Assembly (NCBI GenBank): GCA_964464635.1
Contig: CAYXGT010000079.1
Coordinates: 1 to 12,443, forward strand
Direction of reading: 5' to 3'
Length of the DNA: 12,443 nucleotides
Source: CAYLMG01 sp964464635
GTDB taxonomy: Bacteria; Planctomycetota; Phycisphaerae; Sedimentisphaerales; Anaerobacaceae
Part shown: positions 1-5,869 of the stretch, piece by piece
How positions within the stretch are numbered: the first letter of the stretch is position 1
Layout: each line of letters starts with the position of its first letter
The notes under the pieces: model-generated
Told to the model about the DNA's origin: nothing
Seen by the model: only the letters and a program-made list of their open reading frames with translations
Database searches by the model: none
Translations under genes and position numbers: made by a program

Positions 1-87
1 AGAAAAAATCAGGAAGCAGAAAGACAGAAGAAGGCGGAGAACCCCCTGATATCCGGCCATAAAATACCAAAAGGCGGAATCATTTAA
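1..87 (+). CDS. Possible C-terminal end of a gene entering from the left
   Basis: The first reading frame is open from base 1 to a TAA at 85-87 and would encode a 28-residue tail rich in Lys, Glu and Gln that ends in a small hydrophobic -GGII. No start lies inside the window, so if real it is only the end of a longer protein. The third frame is also open at the left edge, to a TAA at 60-62, so the frame choice is uncertain. No family is recognisable. The charged composition would fit a tail or coiled coil, but that is inference from very few residues. Confidence 0.25.
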   Translation, partial: RKNQEAERQKKAENPLISGHKIPKGGII

Positions 88-228
88 TAAAAAAGATTGG
101 GCAGAAAAGCAAGAAGCAACGGGAACTTCTTATAATGGAAGAAGTCGATGCCGGTAATCTGCTGTCTCTGTGGCTGACTATTTACATGTTAAAAAAAATG
201 AAAGTGTCAAATTAAAGGAGATTTTATC

Positions 229-393
229 ATGGGATCAATTCTGTCACAATTTTTTATGTTCATTTACTTTGGGGCCGTAATCACTTTTATAATTTATATG
301 ATACGGTTGTTCACACGCTTTGTTGATGCCATTGAAAGAATAGCTAATTCGGTAGAGGACTGCTGCAAAAGCAAAACTTCTCAACCAGGTTGA
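229..393 (+). CDS. Small single-span membrane protein, 54 aa
   Basis: A 54-codon ORF starts at an ATG preceded by a clear Shine-Dalgarno (AAAGGAG, 214-220) with 8 nt spacing. This is the best ribosome site in the left part of the window. Residues about 4-29 form one hydrophobic helix rich in Phe, Ile and Tyr. It is followed by an amphipathic segment (F-V-D-A-I-E-R-I-A-N-S-V-E, about 31-43) and a short tail with a Cys-Cys pair and Lys. This looks like a membrane anchor with a short charged C-terminus. I do not recognise the family and assign no function. It stands alone: the next gene on this strand is almost 3 kb away and the next gene to the right is on the other strand. The strong ribosome site and clean membrane topology make a real gene likely. 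Confidence 0.5.
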   Translation: MGSILSQFFMFIYFGAVITFIIYMIRLFTRFVDAIERIANSVEDCCKSKTSQPG

Positions 394-504
394 ACCGATA
401 ACTTCTCGTGCTTAATGATTTTCTATAAAATTTACAAAACCACAGCAACTGTATTTGATGCGGAGCTTTCACCGACCTTATTAACTGCCGCCAAGAAAAA
501 GTGG

Positions 505-546
505 ATTCCCGCTCCCCGCTTTCGCGAGGACAAGCTTCGCAGGAAT
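505..546. repeat. Fold-back repeat of the ATTCCC...GGAAT type
   Basis: The two ends pair over 8 bp (ATTCCCGC at 505-512 with GCAGGAAT at 539-546, one G-T wobble). Inside them TCCCCGC (513-519) pairs over 7 bp with GCGAGGA (524-530) around a four-base loop, TTTC on this strand and GAAA on the other. An unpaired 8-base stretch (531-538, containing AAGCTT) lies on one side only. The outer ATTCCC...GGGAAT-like ends resemble dispersed intergenic elements such as the neisserial dRS3 repeat. That similarity is from memory and concerns shape rather than established homology. Only one copy is in the window, so its status as a genome repeat is inferred. Confidence 0.5.
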
Positions 547-571
547 GACAAAGTATAAAGTCGCCGCGAGG

Positions 572-598
572 AAATAAAACCTGCGGTGAAACCGCAGG
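572..598 (-). terminator. Intrinsic terminator, distal one for trkH-trkA
   Basis: On the minus strand, CCTGCGGT and ACCGCAGG form a perfect 8-bp stem around a 3-nt loop, followed directly by TTTTATTT. This is the layout of a Rho-independent terminator reading leftward. On the plus strand the hairpin is followed by CTAAATAT, so it is not a good terminator in that direction. It would back up the closer terminator at 655-682. Confidence 0.6.
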
Positions 599-654
599 CT
601 AAATATAAAGACAAAACCCCCGAATAAATTCAACTCCGCAATAAATAATAACAT

Positions 655-682
655 AAAAATACCCCAAGGGTAAACCTGGGGG
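655..682 (-). terminator. Intrinsic terminator just after trkA
   Basis: On the minus strand, about 20 bases beyond the trkA stop codon, CCCCAGG and CCTTGGGG pair (7 bp, one bulged base) around a short TTTA-containing loop and are followed by TATTTTT. The position directly after the last gene of the potassium operon supports a real transcription end. Confidence 0.65.
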
Positions 683-701
683 CTAATCGTAGAAACGTTC
701 T

Positions 702-1409
702 TTAGGTTTTTACCAACTGGAAAGAATGTCTGGTTTTGCGATTGGTGAGGAAATCGACGGCTTTTCTGATGCTCTCGGCTGTAGAGACGAGAAAGATTTC
801 ATCGCCGGAATCTATAATATAGTCACCGCGAGGAATGGAAAACAGGTTTTTATGCTTGTTGTAAACAGCCATAAAGACGCACTGCGACGGGAAATTTTTG
901 CTCTGCGCGATTTCCTTGACGGTCTTTCCTATAACGCGGGAGCCTTCGGGAATTTCCACCATAAAAACGTCGGCCCGGCCGTTACCAATACTGGCCTCTC
1001 TTCTGAGCTCGGGATTCTCGATATCCATAACCAAATGATTGACCATCATATCAGTGACACGGACGATTTTGCTTGCGCCGGCCAAATGATATGCGTTTTC
1101 ATAATTCGGGTCTCTCATTCTGACAATGATTTTAGGCACGCCAAAGCTTTTCGCCAGTATTGCACAGGCGAGATTATCAGCGTCGCTCGCCGTTGCAGCG
1201 ACGATGATATCCGCCTTTTTGATACCGGCTTCGACGAGGACGTCAACTCTCGATATGCTTCCGTTAACGGCGACGACGCCGGTCTGTGCATAGATTTTGT
1301 CGCAAACGTTTGCATGGTCATCGACAACAACAACGTCATGTTTGTTCTGCATGAGCCTTTGAGCAAGCTCACCGCCTACCATTCCGCCCCCGCCGATTAT
1401 AATATACAT
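702..1409 (-). CDS. trkA: TrkA/KtrA-type potassium-uptake regulatory subunit (RCK protein)
   Basis: This is the cytosolic nucleotide-binding subunit that assembles as a ring under a TrkH/KtrB pore and gates K+ uptake in response to bound nucleotides. The 235 residues form one RCK unit. The N-terminal Rossmann half (about 1-135) opens with G-G-G-G-M-V-G (6-12), has the acidic pair D30-D31 at the end of the second strand where the nucleotide ribose is held, and contains A-A-T-A-S-D-A-D-N (71-79). The RCK_C half spans about 145-225 and contains P-R-G-D-Y-I-I-D-S-G-D-E (193-204). One RCK unit makes it half the size of E. coli TrkA (two units) and close to KtrA. A GGAGGT ribosome site lies 8 nt before the ATG. 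It is the second gene of an operon, 36 nt after trkH, and is followed by tandem terminators. Nothing looks damaged. Confidence 0.95.
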   Translation of the reverse strand: MYIIIGGGGMVGGELAQRLMQNKHDVVVVDDHANVCDKIYAQTGVVAVNGSISRVDVLVEAGIKKADIIVAATASDADNLACAILAKSFGVPKIIVRMRDPNYENAYHLAGASKIVRVTDMMVNHLVMDIENPELRREASIGNGRADVFMVEIPEGSRVIGKTVKEIAQSKNFPSQCVFMAVYNKHKNLFSIPRGDYIIDSGDEIFLVSTAESIRKAVDFLTNRKTRHSFQLVKT

Positions 1410-1445
1410 TTTTCAATACCTCCAAAAAAAGATTGTTTTATAAAA

Positions 1446-2954
1446 TTATACCCAGGCCTTTCTCGAGAACAGCAGCAGTACGGGCAGGATTTCGAGCCTG
1501 CCCGCCAGCATACCGAATATATACGTAATTTTAACGACAGGATGAATCTTAATAATACTATCGACAGAGATATAACAGGGTCCTATATTTCCGACGGCCG
1601 AAAACATTCCCGACAGCGACTGCCAGGGGCCGTGTGTCGAAAACAAAGCGGTGACGGCACCGCCGACGATAATCAGTGCAATCCAGGTAAAAAACAGGCA
1701 GCCGACACGATGTATTTCATCGTTCGAGATGATATTTTTGTCAATCACCAGCTTTTGAGAAGTGTTTTTCGAGACCCTGAGTCTGAAAATCTCTCTCGAG
1801 GTGAGCTTTTTGAGGATTGCGATTCTCAATACCTTAAAGCCGCCGCCGGTGGAGCCTACACAGCCGCCGATTACCATCATCACAAGAAACAACTGCCTGG
1901 ATGCGGCGCCGAAGTAATCTGCGCCGATATCCTTTGTGCCGAAACCGGTTGTCGTCATAACAGAGACGACCTGGAAGATTCCATAGCGGAAGGTTTCCTC
2001 GATGCGGGCAGGTTTAAAGATTTCGGCGAGCAGGCCGGACTTGAGCAGGTGCTCGAACATTATGATAACGGTAAAGCCAATGATGAATGTCCACCAGTAC
2101 CTGACTTCGGTGCTGTCCCAGAGGGCTTTGAATTTGCCTGTCAGGACGCGGTAATGGACGAGGAAATTTATTCCGCCGAGCATCATCAAAAAGGTGACGG
2201 TGTATTCGATGAGCTTGTAGTTGGGGTGTCCGGAGATGCGGTAATAATCGATGCTGGCGTCGTAAGGGGAAAAGCCGCCCGTGGAAAGGGTCGTCAGCGA
2301 GTGACAGAAGGCGTCGAAGACGGGCATTTTCTCAAGGATAAGGACAAATGCGGCAAAGAGCGTGAACAGGATGTATATTTCCCAGAGGATTTTGAGTGTG
2401 CTGAACAGGCCTGGAGTCGGTCTCGAGGAGGAGATTTTGTGGCTCTCGGCACCATAGATATGATGGACACCTTTGCCCTTGAAAACAAGGGCGAGAAACA
2501 AAGACAGGATACCGAGACCTCCGAGCCACTGTATGACAGAGCGCCAGAAGAGGATGCTGTGCGGCAGATTCTCGAGGCCTGAATAAACAGTGATGCCGGT
2601 CGTGGTAAAACCGCTCATAGCCTCAAAGTATGCATTGAGATAACTTGATTTGATTCCGATTACAAAGGGCAATGCACCGAGAGCGGAAGCGAAAATCCAG
2701 CCGAGAGCGCAAATGAGCATCGAAGAGGTCATATCGATGGGACTAAACTTAAATAATTTTCTGAAGGTAAATCCGAGAGCGAACGAGAGGCCGGCAGGCA
2801 CAAGGAAGGCCAGCAGAGTCTGCCAGCCGTCACCGCGGCTTCCCCAGAAGAGAGAGACTAAAAGCGTCGGCAATAATAATATTATGCCGAGCACTATCAG
2901 CAAACTGCCGATGAAATGAAATATAGAGTTAATCCGCTGAAATCTGTTTCTCAT
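1446..2954 (-). CDS. trkH: TrkH/KtrB-type potassium transporter, pore subunit
   Basis: This integral membrane subunit takes up K+ and partners with the RCK protein encoded 36 nt downstream. The 502 residues show the fourfold membrane-pore-membrane plan of the Trk/Ktr/HKT superfamily. All four selectivity-filter segments are visible: G-F-T-T-T-G (115-120), L-S-T-G-G-F (223-228), M-T-T-T-G-F-G-T (333-340) and S-A-V-G-N-I-G-P (452-459). Other family hallmarks are Q-W-L-G-G-L-G-I (142-149), G-S-T-G-G-G-F-K (367-374) and the C-terminal G-M-L-A-G-R-L-E-I-L (481-490). The length is normal for TrkH. The ATG has only a modest AGGG about 11 nt upstream, but no better start is seen. A long open frame on the opposite strand overlaps this gene and trkA and is a shadow. 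Confidence 0.96.
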   Translation of the reverse strand: MRNRFQRINSIFHFIGSLLIVLGIILLLPTLLVSLFWGSRGDGWQTLLAFLVPAGLSFALGFTFRKLFKFSPIDMTSSMLICALGWIFASALGALPFVIGIKSSYLNAYFEAMSGFTTTGITVYSGLENLPHSILFWRSVIQWLGGLGILSLFLALVFKGKGVHHIYGAESHKISSSRPTPGLFSTLKILWEIYILFTLFAAFVLILEKMPVFDAFCHSLTTLSTGGFSPYDASIDYYRISGHPNYKLIEYTVTFLMMLGGINFLVHYRVLTGKFKALWDSTEVRYWWTFIIGFTVIIMFEHLLKSGLLAEIFKPARIEETFRYGIFQVVSVMTTTGFGTKDIGADYFGAASRQLFLVMMVIGGCVGSTGGGFKVLRIAILKKLTSREIFRLRVSKNTSQKLVIDKNIISNDEIHRVGCLFFTWIALIIVGGAVTALFSTHGPWQSLSGMFSAVGNIGPCYISVDSIIKIHPVVKITYIFGMLAGRLEILPVLLLFSRKAWV

Positions 2955-3059
2955 TTACGGCACTACCCTGCAAGCTGCTTTTTACTGTACTATTTATCGG
3001 TCTGAACCAAATCAGCTTTTGCTGCGGCTACAGAGACTCCTCATAATAATAAAAATCGG

Positions 3060-3088
3060 CTTATACGAGGGGGAACTTAACGGGATAA
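3060..3088 (-). promoter_or_regulatory. Candidate sigma-70-type promoter for trkH-trkA
   Basis: Read on the minus strand, TTATCC and TATAAG are separated by exactly 17 bp, about 105 bp before the trkH start. The -10 matches the consensus at five of six positions and the -35 at four of six. The evidence is pattern only. Confidence 0.3.
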
Positions 3089-3212
3089 CAGGTCGAGGCG
3101 AATTTATAAACGACTGAGTAAATTGCAATTGGCGGCTGAACGAGCAATTAATATCGGCCCTGAAAGCGGATTTGTAAAAAGAGGCTTCAATTGAACGTAA
3201 TTTCTGTTACTA

Positions 3213-3239
3213 TTGCGGTACCAAAAGAGTCTTTATAAT
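3213..3239 (+). promoter_or_regulatory. Candidate promoter for lgt
   Basis: A perfect TATAAT (3234-3239) lies 37 bp before the lgt start. The best -35-like hexamer is TTGCGG (3213-3218), with a rather short 15-bp spacer. The -10 is convincing and the -35 is weak. Confidence 0.35.
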
Positions 3240-3276
3240 AGCTGAGCGGATTCAAATAGTATAAAGAGAAAAGAAA

Positions 3277-4125
3277 ATGAGCTGGTGGAATCATATACCC
3301 GAGCACATCAATCCCGATATAATCGAGGTCGGCTCGTTTCGAATACGGTATTACGGCATGATGTATATTGTCGCCTTCGCTGTCACGTATGTGCTTGTGA
3401 TGTACAGAATAAAAAGCGAAAGATATCAATACACCAAAGAGATTATACAAAAATATTTTATATGGGCTATTCTGGGGACATTGATAGGTGGAAGACTTGG
3501 ATTCGTATTATTTTACGATTTGAGCTATTACATCGCGCATCCGTTAAGAATAATATTTCCCTTCGAATACACGAATGGCTTGAAATACATCGGACTTTCG
3601 GGAATGTCATATCACGGCGGTTTGATTGGTATAATATTAGCCGCCCTGCTTTTCTGCCATAAGAACAAGATAAACTTCTGGCGTCTGGCGGATTTATTCG
3701 CACCGGTTATACCCTTAGGTTATACGTTCGGGCGGATAGGCAATTTTCTTAACGGTGAGCTTTACGGCAGAGTGACATCGGTGCCGTGGGGAATGTATTT
3801 TCCGTTGGATTCAAGCGGGCAATTACGACATCCGTCACAGCTTTACGAGGCCCTTTTCGAAGGGATACTGCTATTTATAATACTCTGGAATTTACGGAAG
3901 AAACACATTTTTAGCGGTTTTCATTTCTGTTTGTATATTATCGGCTATGGGACAGCTCGATTCTGTATCGAATTTGTAAGAGAGCCGGATGCGGGACTTG
4001 ACTTCATATTTAACTTTTTTACTATGGGACAGATGCTGTGCGCTGCTATGATAGTCAGCGGAATACTTATTATACTGATAAAATATCGAAGGCAGCGAGA
4101 GGCTAAAATTGAAAAGATGAAGTGA
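3277..4125 (+). CDS. lgt: Prolipoprotein diacylglyceryl transferase (Lgt)
   Basis: Lgt moves diacylglyceryl from phosphatidylglycerol to the lipobox cysteine of prolipoproteins in the inner membrane, the first step of lipoprotein maturation. The 282-residue protein has the family's multi-span layout and the Lgt signature G-R-I-G-N-F-L-N-G-E-L-Y-G (152-164), with R153, N156 and E161 corresponding to essential residues of E. coli Lgt. H113 lies in S-Y-H-G-G, and R-H-P-S-Q-L-Y-E-A (184-192) is present. R228, E232 and R235 keep the spacing of E. coli R239, E243 and R246. The length is typical. The start follows a purine-rich stretch rather than a good Shine-Dalgarno, but the N-terminus aligns well with the family. 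It is followed closely by a DUF1648 gene, probably in the same transcript. Confidence 0.96.
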   Translation: MSWWNHIPEHINPDIIEVGSFRIRYYGMMYIVAFAVTYVLVMYRIKSERYQYTKEIIQKYFIWAILGTLIGGRLGFVLFYDLSYYIAHPLRIIFPFEYTNGLKYIGLSGMSYHGGLIGIILAALLFCHKNKINFWRLADLFAPVIPLGYTFGRIGNFLNGELYGRVTSVPWGMYFPLDSSGQLRHPSQLYEALFEGILLFIILWNLRKKHIFSGFHFCLYIIGYGTARFCIEFVREPDAGLDFIFNFFTMGQMLCAAMIVSGILIILIKYRRQREAKIEKMK

Positions 4126-4142
4126 CGCCAGGAGAAAAAAGG

Positions 4143-4625
4143 GTGCGTAAAGTTTATATATTTGTCTTTGTTGTGAATATTATTTTTCTTGCGGCGTCAC
4201 TATTTATTCTACCGGAGAGAGCAGCGATGCACTTTTCCGGAGGCGGACAGCCGGATTCGTTCGGCTCAAAATATTTTTTCGCCGCCGTCCTTGCCATATC
4301 CGAGAGTTTTATTTTCGCTGTATTTTTATTTATACCATACTTAGTCATGAAAAGTCCTCCGGGATTGATGAACCTTCCAAATAAAAAATACTGGCTGAGA
4401 GAAGAAAACAGAGATGCCCTGAAGTTGAAGATTTCAATTTTGTTTTACGAGTTCGGAACGGTGTTTTTCGTATTTATGTTTGCAGCAAATTTTTTAGCTG
4501 TAAAGGCCAATCTATCTGAGCCGGTCAAATTAGATAACAGGCTTTTTTTCTCAATATTAATCGTACTGCTGCTTTACACAGCTTACTGGTCCGTTAAATT
4601 TATGCTTTCTTTCAGGTTTCCTTAG
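4143..4625 (+). CDS. DUF1648-type four-span membrane protein
   Basis: A 160-residue integral membrane protein. Residues 24-43 carry the DUF1648 pattern (L-P-E-R-A-A-M-H-F, then G-Q-P-D-S-F-G-S-K) directly after the first span. A soluble loop carries L-P-N-K-K-Y-W-L-R-E-E-N-R (78-90), also typical of this family. Four hydrophobic segments lie at about 4-23, 44-69, 97-120 and 134-157. DUF1648 domains occur in SdpI-like immunity and signalling proteins and in many uncharacterised ones, so the role here is unknown. I chose the GTG at 4143 because AGGAG (4130-4134) sits 8 nt before it. A longer reading from the GTG at 4122 would overlap the lgt stop by 4 nt and has no ribosome site of its own. The 17-nt gap after lgt suggests co-transcription. 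Confidence 0.8.
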   Translation: MRKVYIFVFVVNIIFLAASLFILPERAAMHFSGGGQPDSFGSKYFFAAVLAISESFIFAVFLFIPYLVMKSPPGLMNLPNKKYWLREENRDALKLKISILFYEFGTVFFVFMFAANFLAVKANLSEPVKLDNRLFFSILIVLLLYTAYWSVKFMLSFRFP

Positions 4626-4886
4626 GAAAAAGCCAGAGCATAAAAATTCATGTTTTCGTACAATTTTATCCAACAAGCGGCTATGAATTAGTAAAATCTT
4701 GAAAGTTCAAGGCGAATCTTGTAAAATTATCGATGTCGTTAGGATAAACTCATGTTTCGTAAACGTCTAAATGGGAAATGTCAGAAAATTATTGTTGCAA
4801 CAGGATAGATTATACATAGAATACAAGCCGGGAAATGGCGGAGTAAACATAATGAGTATCAGTATTGGAGAACATTTGAGTATAAC
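4626..4886. other. Intergenic region before the GNAT gene
   Basis: These 261 bp contain no gene I would support and no clear terminator or promoter. The visible structure is a palindrome, CTTGAA-AG-TTCAAG (4698-4711), of operator-like size, and an 18-codon ORF at 4752-4808 with AGGA 7 nt before its ATG. The ORF is too short to call. Confidence 0.35.
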
Positions 4887-5387
4887 ATGAAAATAAGGGA
4901 TGAGAAGCCGTCGGATATTGAAGTCATCACAGAAGTCACCCTCTCTGCTTTTGCGGATTGTCAGTACGGAAACCATACCGAACAGTTTATAATTCATGCG
5001 CTGCGGTCAGCGGGGGCTCTGTCTGTTTCGCTGGTAGCGGAGATTGATGGCAGGGTCGTGGGGCATATCGCGTTTTCACCCGTTACTATTTCCGGCCAGA
5101 ACTGCCAGTGGTATGGGATTGGGCCGGTCTCGGTGCGGCCGGATTATCAAAGACAGGGGATTGGAAAATCGCTGATTGAGGAAGGTTTGAGACGATTGAG
5201 AAAGTCCGGGGCCAAAGGCTGCGTCCTTGTGGGTGATCCTGAGTACTACGAGCGGTTCGGTTTCAGGAATGTGCCGGAACTGATTCTTGAAGGGGTGCCT
5301 CCGAAGAATTTTCTTGGCTTGCCCTTTGGAGAAGACAGGCCGCAGGGAATTGTAGTGTTTCATAAAGGATTTAGCGCCGCAGGTTGA
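4887..5387 (+). CDS. GNAT-family N-acetyltransferase, YhbS-like
   Basis: This is a 166-residue acetyltransferase predicted to move an acetyl group from acetyl-CoA to an unknown amine. The fold's core is clear: A-E-I-D-G-R-V-V-G-H-I-A-F (51-63) forms the central strands, and R-P-D-Y-Q-R-Q-G-I-G (84-93) is motif A, with the Q-x-x-G-x-G pyrophosphate-binding loop at 88-93. V-L-V-G-D-P-E-Y-Y-E-R-F-G-F (113-126) is the motif typical of YhbS-like proteins (COG3153). The substrate cannot be read from sequence. The ATG at 4887 gives a normal GNAT N-terminus (M-K-I-R-D-E), although the ribosome site is poor: TTGAG is 6 nt upstream and a better GGAG is 16 nt away. It appears to be a single-gene unit. 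Confidence 0.9.
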   Translation: MKIRDEKPSDIEVITEVTLSAFADCQYGNHTEQFIIHALRSAGALSVSLVAEIDGRVVGHIAFSPVTISGQNCQWYGIGPVSVRPDYQRQGIGKSLIEEGLRRLRKSGAKGCVLVGDPEYYERFGFRNVPELILEGVPPKNFLGLPFGEDRPQGIVVFHKGFSAAG

Positions 5388-5392
5388 GTAAG

Positions 5393-5480
5393 AATGAACA
5401 GTCAGAGGTATTGCCGGGAACAATCCCTCCCCGTTTGGGACCTGGCCTGCGAGGAAGGTAGTTTCGGTTGCCTGTTCATT
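5393..5480. other. Nested inverted repeats, possible structured RNA or decayed element
   Basis: AATGAACAG (5393-5401) pairs perfectly over 9 bp with CTGTTCATT (5472-5480). Inside it, GCCGGG (5413-5418) pairs with CCTGGC (5441-5446), and TCCC (5424-5427, or 5428-5431) with GGGA (5437-5440). The segment is more GC-rich than the surrounding intergenic DNA and begins 5 bases after the GNAT stop. It could be an untranslated RNA structure, a terminator-like region for the GNAT gene (although no T-tract follows), or the remains of a small repeat. No known RNA family is recognised. Confidence 0.3.
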
Positions 5481-5515
5481 TAATGGGTGTCTTTGGCGGC
5501 GGTTATTTCGGCGAT

Positions 5516-5544
5516 TTGTACTTAAAATTTACATTTAATATAAG
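5516..5544 (+). promoter_or_regulatory. Candidate promoter for the small membrane-protein gene at 5570
   Basis: TTGTAC (5516-5521) and TATAAG (5539-5544) are separated by 17 bp. The -10 matches five of six positions, while the -35 keeps only the TTG. The predicted transcript would begin just ahead of the AGGAG ribosome site at 5558-5562, an arrangement that supports both calls. Confidence 0.4.
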
Positions 5545-5569
5545 TGGACAGATTATGAGGAGAATATTT

Positions 5570-5719
5570 ATGGTTGGAGCGAAAATCGCAAGCCTGGTAT
5601 GTCTATTTTGGGCTATTACTATGACTCTTCAGAATATTTCTGTCATTGGCATGTTTTTAATCAGCGGCCGGAACAAATCATACTTAAATCAGCGAAAATT
5701 ATGCCTTAGGTATCAGTGA
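5570..5719 (+). CDS. Small membrane protein, 49 aa
   Basis: The ATG at 5570 has AGGAG (5558-5562) 7 nt upstream and a candidate promoter just before that. The 49 residues begin with a hydrophobic helix (about 3-31, containing L-F-W-A-I-T-M-T-L-Q-N) followed by a basic, polar tail. That suggests one membrane span with a cytosolic C-terminus. The frame remains open upstream to a TTG at 5468, but that extension crosses the promoter and has no ribosome site, so I reject it. No family is recognised. The last codons run into the first of two CCTTAGGTAT repeats, so the C-terminus may have been altered by repeat insertion. Confidence 0.45.
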   Translation: MVGAKIASLVCLFWAITMTLQNISVIGMFLISGRNKSYLNQRKLCLRYQ

Positions 5720-5743
5720 TTAAATAATTTATACCTTAGGTAT
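5704..5743. repeat. Two direct copies of CCTTAGGTAT, 30 bp apart
   Basis: CCTTAGGTAT occurs at 5704-5713 and 5734-5743. The second copy extends to ATACCTTAGGTAT (5731-5743), a near-perfect palindrome around a central T, and the first copy differs from it by one base. The spacing is about three helical turns, so it could be a two-site protein-binding region. It lies between converging genes, which makes a promoter role less likely. Confidence 0.35.
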
Positions 5744-5801
5744 TCGTGTTCAATTCGTGAAATTCGTGGTTCTATTTTTTTCATTCTGAATTCTAAATTC
5801 T
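5742..5801. repeat. Short tandem repeats ATTCGTG (x3) and ATTCT (x3)
   Basis: ATTCGTG begins at 5742, 5753 and 5762. ATTCT begins at 5783, 5790 and 5797, an exact 7-bp period. These are low-complexity intergenic filler repeats. Similar ATTCGTG strings are, from memory, common between genes in environmental genomes, but I cannot verify that here. Confidence 0.45.
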
Positions 5802-5830
5802 CGAATTTGTATTTGAAAGGAGTTACGAAA

Positions 5831-5869
5831 ATGGCAAAAGGAGTATCGAGATTAAAAATTTTATTTTAG
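5831..5869 (+). CDS. 12-codon ORF with a strong ribosome site, possible gene remnant
   Basis: GAAAGGAG (5815-5822) sits 8 nt before an ATG that opens M-A-K-G-V-S-R-L-K-I-L-F and stops at TAG 5867-5869, overlapping the last codons of polA on the other strand. The ribosome site is as good as any in the window, yet the product is only 12 residues. It may be the surviving 5' end of a gene lost by deletion next to polA, a very short peptide, or chance. No homology can be judged at this length. Confidence 0.2.
   Translation: MAKGVSRLKILF

Larger units (their letters stand above)
394..701. other. Gene-free interval between the small membrane protein and trkA
   Basis: This 308-bp stretch holds no credible gene. 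It contains a fold-back repeat (505-546) and two hairpins with T-tracts that act as terminators for the minus-strand trkH-trkA operon (572-598 and 655-682). A 60-codon minus-strand ORF spans the fold-back repeat, but it has no ribosome site or recognisable domain and is best seen as a by-product of the repeat. Confidence 0.6.
2955..3276. other. Divergent regulatory region between trkH and lgt
   Basis: This 322-bp interval has no gene I can support. It holds a candidate leftward promoter for trkH (3060-3088) and a rightward one for lgt (3213-3239). It also has two perfect 10-bp palindromes, AATTGCAATT (3121-3130) and TTCAATTGAA (3186-3195). The trkH mRNA would have a leader of roughly 100 nt containing a small CAGC-AAAA-GCTG hairpin. 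I looked for the conserved segments of a c-di-AMP (ydaO) riboswitch, which often controls K+ uptake genes, and could not find them. Confidence 0.45.

Noticed and set aside
135..215. A 26-codon ORF starting at the ATG inside TATAATGG
   Set aside because: The ribosome site is poor and the product is very short. The frame stays open upstream without a better start, and its stop lies inside the ribosome site of the next small gene. It cannot be separated from chance.
432..614. A 60-codon minus-strand ORF downstream of trkA
   Set aside because: It runs through the fold-back repeat and a terminator hairpin, and has no ribosome site or plausible protein features.
726..2582. A 618-codon open frame on the plus strand opposite trkA and trkH
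   Set aside because: It is exactly antisense to two unmistakable potassium-transport genes. The product is polar with no recognisable domain and has no ribosome site. Long antisense frames of this kind arise from the codon bias of the true genes.
2955..3059. A possible c-di-AMP (ydaO) or other riboswitch in the trkH leader
   Set aside because: The leader is about 100 nt with only a small hairpin, and I could not match the conserved segments of ydaO. The GC-rich patch at 3067-3085 is not enough.
4752..4808. An 18-codon ORF with AGGA 7 nt before its ATG, upstream of the GNAT gene
   Set aside because: It is too short to judge, has no promoter, and ends about 80 bases before the GNAT start without any overlap or attenuator-like hairpins.
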